Assembly: GCF_016863275.1 (NCBI RefSeq)
Contig: NZ_BOOO01000020.1
Location: 62,001 to 126,000, forward strand
From: Planotetraspora mira
GTDB lineage: Bacteria; Actinomycetota; Actinomycetes; Streptosporangiales; Streptosporangiaceae
Direction: 5' to 3'
Length of the DNA: 64,000 nucleotides
In this document: in pieces, positions 40,800 through 46,427 of the stretch
How positions within the stretch are numbered: position 1 is the stretch's first letter
Layout of the letters: each line of letters starts with the position of its first letter
Made by a program: the position numbers and the translations under genes
The notes under the pieces: model-generated
Told to the model about the DNA's origin: nothing
Seen by the model: the letters and a program-made list of their open reading frames with translations, nothing else
Database searches by the model: none

Positions 40800-41019
40800 G
40801 GCTGGATCACGACGTCGTGCGGGCGAACCCTCCTGCCCGCCCGTCGCCTGGCCCGCCGTGACCTCGGCGAGCCCTTCCAGGAGGCCGTCGAGCACCTTGG
40901 AGAAGAACGCGCCGACTTCCAGCGCGCCCATCACCTTTATGCGTCAATCGCCGCTATGTGTCCATCGACCCGAAAAATAGAATGCGCGCCGAATATCGCA
41001 CCGGATACCGTCTGATCTT
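40800..41019. other. Region upstream of the Y-RNA array
   Basis: 220 bp without a gene. The right half is AT-richer than its flanks. TAGAAT at 40978-40983 is a fair -10 box for a rightward transcript that would run into the RNA array. 'CTGATCTTG' at 41012 resembles the 3' element of the RNA units and may be a vestige of a further copy. Confidence 0.4.
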
Positions 41020-41162
41020 GTACCTCCCGGTGCGCAGGCAACGGTTACTTCGCTCTCTCAAAGCGGCAACGCGGGTTCGAATCCCGTCGCCGGCTTCGGG
41101 CCGGTGTCGTCCAGTGGCCTAGGACTCCTTCGACCGCCGCCGCTCTGACCTCGGGTGGGACA
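41020..41162 (+). ncRNA. Y-RNA-like RNA, unit 1, with permuted tRNA-Glu-like module
   Basis: Terminal stem CCTCCCGG (41023-41030) with CTCGGGTGG (41150-41158), then GGTGCGCA and an inner stem GGCAACGG (41037-41044) with CCGCCGCC (41134-41141). Between lie, in order: an anticodon-type arm (5 bp, loop CTCTCAA at 41055-41061, 'anticodon' CTC), a T arm (41071-41087, loop TTCGAAT), a 7-bp acceptor-type stem closed by TTCGG (41088-41106), and a D arm (41109-41125 with GG in the loop). All tRNA-Glu parts are present but in circularly permuted order. The conserved GGTGCG...GGTTACTTC and CTGACCTCGGG blocks match the Ro-binding ends of Y RNAs. Lies upstream of rsr. Confidence 0.85.
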
Positions 41163-41265
41163 CAACTTAACAGCACCTCCCCGGTGCGAAGGTCCCGGCT
41201 ACTTCTCTCCAAAAGAACCCGTCCGGTACCACCTCTGATCTCGGGGAGACACAACTTCATATGCA
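41160..41265 (+). repeat. Conserved ACACAACTT linkers between RNA units
   Basis: Units 1/2 and 2/3 are separated by 16-17 nt linkers that both open ACACAACTT (41160 and 41249). The unit 3/4 linker is a looser A-rich version. They may be processing sites or traces of the duplication. Confidence 0.6.
41175..41250 (+). ncRNA. Y-RNA-like RNA, unit 2, minimal
   Basis: Terminal stem CTCCCCG (41177-41183) with CGGGGAG (41242-41248), conserved GGTGCGAAGG and CTGATCTC, inner stem GGTCCCGG (41191-41198) with CCGGTACC (41223-41230, one mismatch). The apical loop is only ~24 nt and carries no tRNA-like element. The 5' strand GGTGCGAAGGT...CTACTTC is close to the 5' strand of vertebrate Y RNAs. About 75 nt long. 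Confidence 0.75.
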
Positions 41266-41365
41266 CCTCCCGGTGCGATTGGCAGCAGTTACTTCATTGG
41301 TCGAACACCTTCGGGTGGCGGGTTTCGATACCCGCACACTGCCGCCGACCTTTGATCTCGGGAGG
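41266..41365 (+). ncRNA. Y-RNA-like RNA, unit 3, with reduced tRNA-like module
   Basis: Terminal stem CCTCCCG (41266-41272) with CGGGAGG (41359-41365), GGTGCGATT and TTTGATCTC blocks, inner stem GGCAG (41281-41285) with CTGCC (41339-41343). The apical part has a UUCG-closed hairpin CACC/GGTG (41306-41317) and a T-arm-like hairpin GCGGGT/ACCCGC (41318-41335). A D arm and acceptor stem are not seen. Confidence 0.75.
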
Positions 41366-41382
41366 AGAAACAAATTCAGAAT

Positions 41383-41522
41383 GTGCCCGGTGCGCAGGTG
41401 ACGGTTACTTCGATAGGGGATCGAGCGGTCGCAGGTTCGAGTCCTGCCCGGCCGACGTATTCGGCCGGTAGCTCAGCTGGACAGAGCACTTGGCATCCGT
41501 CGCCGATCTCGATCTCGGGCAC
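41383..41522 (+). ncRNA. Y-RNA-like RNA, unit 4, with permuted tRNA-like module
   Basis: Terminal stem GTGCCCG (41383-41389) with CGGGCAC (41516-41522), GGTGCGCAGG block, perfect 8-bp inner stem GGTGACGG (41397-41404) with CCGTCGCC (41497-41504). Module order: anticodon-type arm (loop TAGGGGA at 41414-41420), variable CGGTC, T arm (41431-41447, loop TTCGAGT), 8-bp acceptor-type stem CCGGCCGA/TCGGCCGG closed by CGTAT (41448-41468), TA, then a D arm (41471-41487). The middle resembles tRNA-Pro(GGG), but position 33 is A. First 27 nt of its core differ from unit 1 at only two positions. Ends 46 nt before rsr. Confidence 0.87.
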
Positions 41523-41534
41523 GACCTCTGAACG

Positions 41535-41563
41535 CGGGCTCCTCCCACACAGGAAGGGGCCCG
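41535..41563 (+). promoter_or_regulatory. Hairpin over the rsr ribosome-binding site
   Basis: CGGGC (41535-41539) pairs with GCCCG (41559-41563), and CCT (41541-41543) can pair with AGG (41551-41553). This would hide the strong AGGAAGGGG ribosome site (41551-41559) that precedes ATG 41569. Confidence 0.45.
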
Positions 41564-41568
41564 TTCCC

Positions 41569-43152
41569 ATGTCGAAGTTCAACACGACCGCCGCACGCCC
41601 GGCCACCACGAGCCCGGTCACGACCGAGGCCACCCCCGGCATCCGCACTCACGAGGGCGCGCCCGGGTACATCCGCGACGCGAAGGGCGAGCTCTTCCTC
41701 CTCGCGGTCTCCAACATGGTCGGCGAGAACACCTTCTACGAGAAGGCCGGTGACCGCGACGTGCGCTTCCGCGCGCTCGTCCACCAGGTCGCCGTCGAGG
41801 ACCTCGACTGGATGGCCCGCTTCCTCCCGTGGTTGCGCGGCGAGGCCGACATGCGGTCCGCGCCCCTCGTCGCCGCGCTCGAGGCGGTCAGGGCCCGTCT
41901 CGCGGCCGGCCTGCACGGCGGAAACCGTGACCTGGTCGCGTCCGTCTTACAGCGCGCCGACGAGCCTGGCGAGGCTCTCGCCTACTGGACGTCCCGGTAC
42001 GGCCGGGCGATCCCGAAGCCGGTCAAGCGCGGCGTGGCCGACGCCGTCCAGCGTCTGTACACCGAGCGGTCGCTGGCCAAATACGACAGCGGGACCAGCG
42101 GTTTCCGCTTCGGCGACGTGATCGACCTCGTCCACCCCACGCCGGCCCACGACAAGCCCACGCAGGGCGACCTGTTCACGCACGCGCTCGACCGGCGCCA
42201 CGGCCGGGACAAGCCGATTCCGGAGTCGCTGGGGATGTTGCGCCGGCGCGCCGAGTTGCTGGCGCTGCCCGTGTCGGAGCGGCGCACGGTCATGGCCGCC
42301 GACCCCGGGCGGCTGCGTTCCGCGGGCATGACATGGGAGGCGCTCGCCGGATGGTCGCAGGGCCCGATGGACGCGCAGGCCTGGTCGACGGTGATCCCGT
42401 CGATGGGCTACATGGCGCTGCTGCGGAACCTGCGGAACTTCGACGAGGCGGGCATCGGCGACGAGGTCGCCGGGCAGATCCTGGCCAAGCTCGCCGACCC
42501 GGAGGAGGTCGCCCGGTCCCGGCAGCTGCCGTTCCGGTTCTACTCGGCGTACCGCAACGCGCCGTCGCTGCGGTGGGGCCACGCGCTGGACAAGGCGCTG
42601 ACGCTCGCCACCGGGAACGTGCCGTCCTTCGAGGGCCGGACTCTGGTCCTGGTGGACACCTCGGCGTCGATGTCGGCCGGGGCCGTCTCGGCGCGGTCGA
42701 CGGTCACGCCGGTCCAGGCGGCCGCGCTGTTCGGCGTGACGCTCGCGGCACGCGGCGACCAGGTCGACCTCGTCGGCTTCGCCGACGGGACGTTCCGACA
42801 CGAGATCCGGTCCGGGGCCTCGGTGCTGCGCGAGGTCGAGCGGTTCTGCGGCCGCATCGGCGAGGTCGGCCACGGCACACGGATCGCCGACTCGCTGCGC
42901 CGCTCGTGGAAGGGCCATGACCGGGTGGTGATCCTGTCGGACATGCAGACCGTGACCGGCCACTACGCGGGCGGCGTCACCGACGCGGTGCCGGCGACCG
43001 TGCCTCTGTACGGCTTCAACCTGCAGGGGTACCGTGCGGCGGCGATGCCGACGGGTCAGGGGAACCGTCACGAGTTCGGCGGGTTCTCCGACGCGTCGTT
43101 CAGGCTGATCCCGCTGCTCGAGGCGGGCAGGTCGGCCGACTGGCCGTACTGA
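41569..43152 (+). CDS. rsr: TROVE-domain RNA-binding protein, bacterial Ro60 orthologue
   Basis: A 527-residue Ro60 orthologue. Residues ~25-350 are the TROVE HEAT-repeat ring ('FLLAVSNMVGENTFYEKAGDRDVRF', 'LDWMARFLPWLRGEADMRSAPLVAALEAV', 'GYMALLRNLRNFDEAGI'), which binds Y RNAs outside and misfolded RNA ends inside. Residues ~355-527 form a von Willebrand A domain with an intact MIDAS motif DTSAS (D363-S367). Partners in other bacteria include PNPase and RtcB. The four Y-RNA-like units lie just upstream on the same strand and are its obvious ligands. ATG 41569 is used because upstream sequence is the RNA array. Confidence 0.95.
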   Translation: MSKFNTTAARPATTSPVTTEATPGIRTHEGAPGYIRDAKGELFLLAVSNMVGENTFYEKAGDRDVRFRALVHQVAVEDLDWMARFLPWLRGEADMRSAPLVAALEAVRARLAAGLHGGNRDLVASVLQRADEPGEALAYWTSRYGRAIPKPVKRGVADAVQRLYTERSLAKYDSGTSGFRFGDVIDLVHPTPAHDKPTQGDLFTHALDRRHGRDKPIPESLGMLRRRAELLALPVSERRTVMAADPGRLRSAGMTWEALAGWSQGPMDAQAWSTVIPSMGYMALLRNLRNFDEAGIGDEVAGQILAKLADPEEVARSRQLPFRFYSAYRNAPSLRWGHALDKALTLATGNVPSFEGRTLVLVDTSASMSAGAVSARSTVTPVQAAALFGVTLAARGDQVDLVGFADGTFRHEIRSGASVLREVERFCGRIGEVGHGTRIADSLRRSWKGHDRVVILSDMQTVTGHYAGGVTDAVPATVPLYGFNLQGYRAAAMPTGQGNRHEFGGFSDASFRLIPLLEAGRSADWPY

Positions 43153-43156
43153 CCGG

Positions 43157-43200
43157 GAACGCCTCGCGCCTCCTCTCTCAAGAGGCGGCGCGGGGCGTTC
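43157..43200 (+). terminator. Hairpin terminator after rsr
   Basis: A long imperfect stem, GAACGCC.CGCGCC.CCTCT with AGAGG.GGCGCG.GGCGTTC, starts 5 nt after the rsr stop codon. It also lies downstream of the convergent metallo-hydrolase. Confidence 0.8.
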
Positions 43201-43232
43201 GCGCGGCGGGGGCTCAACGGCCCCGCCCGGGG

Positions 43233-43829
43233 TCAGGCTCCGTACGACCGTGCCTGCTCCAGGGTCCAGGGCTCACTGTGACTGTCGACGTACCAGTCGT
43301 ACTCGTCGCTGACGAGGCCGGCCACCATCGTCAGATCGGGGGCGTCATCGGGGGCGCGCAGATGTGCCGGTGGCGGGTAGTAGCAGTCGCCCAGCAGCGC
43401 GACGGCCGAATCGGGCACGAGCACGATGGTCGAGTCGGGCGCGTGTGCGCCTCCGACGTGGCGCAGGCGCACACCGGTGGGAAGGACCAGCTCATCGGTG
43501 AAGGTGCACTGTGGCGGCAGGATGGTGAAACCGTCCCAGGTCTCCATGGCCAGCGCGCGGGCGCGGAAGCTCGGCCCCAGGAGCGGATTCGCACGGACCT
43601 CGTCGCGCAGATAGCGGTGGCTCCACGGCCGGGCCGCCTCGCGCTGGAGGATCTCCTGTCCGGCGATATGGCCGATGATCTCCACGTCGGGCCAGGCGCA
43701 CGCACCCCAGACGTGGTCCCAATGGTGATGCGTGTAGACCAGCCACCGGGCGGCCGGCAACCCCGCCGCATCCATGGCGGACTGGATCTCACGGGCGTGT
43801 GCGGGGCTGTGGCCCGCATCGACGATCAC
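43233..43829 (-). CDS. Metallo-beta-lactamase-fold hydrolase, start codon unclear
   Basis: The annotated part, from the first available GTG, is 198 residues. It has the zinc motif 'THHHWDH' (HxHxDH), 'GGAHAPDSTIVLV' and 'LLGDCYYPP', so both metal sites are possible. Reading the same frame upstream continues good MBL-fold sequence for about 37 codons ('TVIDTISVRPLAGRVWLVPG' and 'NIRGSVAIVADDAGSVIVD') to a TAG near 44000, but no ATG, GTG, TTG or CTG is found there. Either a rare start such as ATC/ATT is used or the gene has lost its start. Function is probably ester or thioester hydrolysis, and cannot be fixed. Confidence 0.75.
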   Translation of the reverse strand: MIVDAGHSPAHAREIQSAMDAAGLPAARWLVYTHHHWDHVWGACAWPDVEIIGHIAGQEILQREAARPWSHRYLRDEVRANPLLGPSFRARALAMETWDGFTILPPQCTFTDELVLPTGVRLRHVGGAHAPDSTIVLVPDSAVALLGDCYYPPPAHLRAPDDAPDLTMVAGLVSDEYDWYVDSHSEPWTLEQARSYGA

Positions 43830-44145
43830 GCTGCCCGCATCGTCGGCGACGATGGCGACACTGCCTCGAATGTTGTCTGAATCGGGGTCGCCGGGAACGA
43901 GCCAGACCCGTCCCGCGAGTGGCCGTACGCTGATGGTGTCGATGACCGTGGAACCTTCGGCTCGAGGTCGGAGGGACCGTGCTGAGCCTGAATCCTATGT
44001 CGGCGCCGCCTGACGCGGATCGCCCTGACACGACGCGGCCATCGGCCTCGATGTCAGCCGAGGCGCCGAGGAATCCCCTTGCGCGGCGGCGCGGTCGGCG
44101 GTTAACCGTTCGACAGGGACTTGGCGACCGGACACCATCTACACG

Positions 44146-44649
44146 GTGACACGAACCGATACACCGCCGACCTGGGACGAGCGCGCCTCGCTCACCACCT
44201 TCCTCTCCTACGTCCGGGACACCGCACGCATGAAATGCGACGGCGTCTCGCCGGAGGACGCGCGCAGGGCTCCGCTGCCGGGCTCACCCTTGATGACCTT
44301 GTGCGGACTCGTCAACCACCTCCGCTGGGTCGAGTACTACTGGTTCGAGGTGATGTTCCTCGGCGCGGAGGACGAAGGACCGTGGACGGAGGAAGATCCC
44401 GACCGGGAGATGCGCATCGCGGTCGACATCCCTCTCGCGGATCTGCTCGCGGAGTACGAGGCCCAGAGCGCCCGCTATCGGCAACTTGTGATCGAACACG
44501 ACCTCGATGCACCGGCCAAGCGTCCGATCGGGGACGGCCGGCATCCGAATCTGCGCTGGATCCTCCTCCATCTGATCGAAGAGATCGCACGGCACAACGG
44601 ACATCTCGACGTCGTACGGGAACTGGTCGACGGCACCACCGGCGTCTAG
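44146..44649 (+). CDS. DinB/DUF664-family protein
   Basis: A 167-residue four-helix bundle of the DinB superfamily. 'LCGLVNHLRWVEYYWFEVMFLGAEDE' and 'LRWILLHLIEEIARHNGHLDVVRELVDG' give the conserved histidines (one in the first block, two in the last) that bind a metal. DUF664 proteins may be thiol S-transferases using mycothiol or bacillithiol. GTG 44146 is the likely start. Precedes an ArsR-SRPBCC pair. Confidence 0.88.
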   Translation: MTRTDTPPTWDERASLTTFLSYVRDTARMKCDGVSPEDARRAPLPGSPLMTLCGLVNHLRWVEYYWFEVMFLGAEDEGPWTEEDPDREMRIAVDIPLADLLAEYEAQSARYRQLVIEHDLDAPAKRPIGDGRHPNLRWILLHLIEEIARHNGHLDVVRELVDGTTGV

Positions 44650-44683
44650 CCGCGGCCGCGTCTCCCGCCGAAACCTCGCGGAC

Positions 44684-44703
44684 GCGTAACCGACAGGTTA
44701 CGC
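44684..44703. promoter_or_regulatory. ArsR-type operator
   Basis: A perfect inverted repeat GCGTAACC-GACA-GGTTACGC ends 7 nt before the GTG of the arsR-like gene. Its placement indicates autorepression. Confidence 0.72.
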
Positions 44704-44710
44704 TTCAGGG

Positions 44711-45073
44711 GTGGATGAGGTGGCGGCGGCGATCGCCGACCCGGTACGGCGAGAGATCCTGCTGATGCTCCGGGAGGGGCGACTCTCCGCAGGAGAGATC
44801 GCCGGGCGCTTCGCGGTCAGCAGGCCCGCCGTGAGCAGGCATCTGCGCGTGCTCAGGGAGAGCGGGCTGGTTCACGACGAGCTCGTTGGCCGGCGACGGT
44901 TCTACGTGCTCGACACCGGGCGGCTCACCGAGCTCGCCGAGTGGCTCGCGCTGTTCACCCGTACCTCCGGTTGGGAACACCACCTCGACGCACTCGAGAC
45001 AGAGGTCTATCGAACCCGCCGCGAACGCCGGGAGCGCGGCGTCGCGGACGGAGGAAGGGAGAACACCGCATGA
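44711..45073 (+). CDS. ArsR family repressor (SRPBCC-linked type)
   Basis: A 120-residue winged-helix repressor starting GTG 44711: 'VAAAIADPVRREILLMLREGRLSAGEIAGRFAVSRPAVSRHLRVLRESGLV' is the HTH region. No cysteine metal site. It overlaps the SRPBCC start by 4 nt. Probably leaderless or with a very short leader since the operator ends just upstream. Confidence 0.92.
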   Translation: MDEVAAAIADPVRREILLMLREGRLSAGEIAGRFAVSRPAVSRHLRVLRESGLVHDELVGRRRFYVLDTGRLTELAEWLALFTRTSGWEHHLDALETEVYRTRRERRERGVADGGRENTA

Positions 45074-45567
45074 GTCTCACGCCCGCTGGTCGGCTGCTTC
45101 GCACCGCCGCCGGAAACGATCTGATCCTGAGCCGCACGTTCCGCGCGCCCGCCGAGGATGTGTGGGCCAGTCTCACCGAACCCGACCGCACCGCCCGCTG
45201 GTTCGGCCCCTGGGAGGGCGAGGCCGCGCCAGGCCGGACGATCAAGGTGCAGATGACGTATGAGGAGCAGGCGCCGTGGTGTGAGATGCGGATCGACGCC
45301 TGCGAACCACCGCGGCGGCTGGCCCTGTCGGCGACCGACGAGTTCGGGGCCTGGAAAGTGGAGTTGTCGTTGTCCGAGGCGGACGGTGTGACCGAACTGC
45401 GGTTCGTGCACCACCTCGTCGGGGAGGACGGCATCGGCGAGATCGGCCCCGGCTGGGAGTACTACCTCGACATGCTCGTGGCCGCGCGCGAAGGCTCGCC
45501 CCAGCCCGACTTCACGGACTACTACCCCTCGATGAAGGACTACTTCGAGGCGTTGTCCGCAGGCTGA
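45070..45567 (+). CDS. SRPBCC/AHSA1-domain protein
   Basis: A 165-residue START-like pocket protein: 'LSRTFRAPAEDVWASLTEPDRTARWFGPWEGEAAPG' and 'WKVELSLSEADGVTELRFVHHLV'. Translationally coupled to the ArsR gene (ATGA). The same architecture as the pair at 28524-29379, but sequence divergence suggests separate origin or an old duplication. Its 3' end overlaps the convergent hydrolase by 28 nt. Confidence 0.9.
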   Translation: MSLTPAGRLLRTAAGNDLILSRTFRAPAEDVWASLTEPDRTARWFGPWEGEAAPGRTIKVQMTYEEQAPWCEMRIDACEPPRRLALSATDEFGAWKVELSLSEADGVTELRFVHHLVGEDGIGEIGPGWEYYLDMLVAAREGSPQPDFTDYYPSMKDYFEALSAG

Positions 45568-46355
45568 CCTCCGGCCAGGATCTCGGCGAATTCGACCGGA
45601 TGGGCCAGGTGCGGGAAATGGCCGCTGTCCGGGAGGACGGTGATGGCGACCTCGGGCAGGACCGACTCCAGCCAACGCCGGTACGCCGGAGCCGGTTCGT
45701 CCCCGGTCACGTGGTGGTACGCGATGCCGCGTGAACGGATGGTCTCCAGATCACGCGTCCGGCGTTCGCCGAGGTCTTCTGCGGGCGTGACCATGACCTC
45801 GTGCCAGTAGCCGAGGAGGAGGTCCTGCCGCGGGGTCGTCGCCGTACGGACGAGTTCCTGCGCGGCCGGTGGCAGCAGTTCGATGTGCATCCTTGAGAGC
45901 ATGGAGTCCCAGACCTCCTCATAGGCCGGGCTCCGCAGCACCGGCTCAGCTCGGCGCAACACCTCCCCGAAGCCGCCCACCAGCAACGGCTGATCCACAT
46001 TGACGACGCCCCTGGCCGGGTACGTCGCGGCGTAGATCGTCGCCAGCACCCCGCCGAGTGAGTGTCCTACGACGATCGGCGCGTCGAGTCCGGCGTCGGT
46101 CACCGCCTGATGCAGGACCGCGACGACCTCGTCGAGAGGGTAGGAGTCGCGCCGCGCCGAGTCCCCGTGCCCGGGCAGGTCGAAGGCCAGCACCCGCCGG
46201 TCCGGGTCGACGGTCGCCAACGCGTCCAGGGCCGGCCCCCACTGACGCCGGTCATAGGAGAGACCGTGCAGGAAGACCAGTGGCGGCCGATCGTCGGCTG
46301 TGCCGCGGCTGTCGGCGGCAAGATCACCGAAGTAGAGCCGATGCGTGTCACGCAT
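45540..46355 (-). CDS. Alpha/beta hydrolase
   Basis: A 271-residue soluble hydrolase. Oxyanion segment 'LVFLHGLSYDRRQWG', nucleophile elbow 'GHSLGG', and C-terminal histidine in 'LPDSGHFPHLAHP' are all present, and 'FDLPGHGDS' is a common early motif. ATG 46353-46355 with GGGAG upstream is used rather than the earlier in-frame start. Substrate is unknown. Confidence 0.88.
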   Translation of the reverse strand: MRDTHRLYFGDLAADSRGTADDRPPLVFLHGLSYDRRQWGPALDALATVDPDRRVLAFDLPGHGDSARRDSYPLDEVVAVLHQAVTDAGLDAPIVVGHSLGGVLATIYAATYPARGVVNVDQPLLVGGFGEVLRRAEPVLRSPAYEEVWDSMLSRMHIELLPPAAQELVRTATTPRQDLLLGYWHEVMVTPAEDLGERRTRDLETIRSRGIAYHHVTGDEPAPAYRRWLESVLPEVAITVLPDSGHFPHLAHPVEFAEILAGGQPADNASK

Positions 46356-46427
46356 GTCCGTCTCCCGTCCCCGAGGTTTCACCGGGGAGGCGTAACTCCG
46401 GCGTGCACAACCTGTACGTGGTGCGGG

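Noticed and set aside
41071-41125. A normal tRNA-Glu gene or a tRNA pseudogene fragment
   Set aside because: The T arm and acceptor 3' half precede the acceptor 5' half and D arm, with a five-base loop joining them, and the whole sits inside a Y-type stem. A standard tRNA cannot be made from it.
41045-41266. Minus-strand 73-codon ORF and other ORFs over the RNA array
   Set aside because: They have no coding character and lie over the structured, repeated RNA units.
41020-41522. CRISPR array
   Set aside because: The repeats are imperfect, fold as long-range stems and the intervening parts are themselves structured. No cas gene is present.
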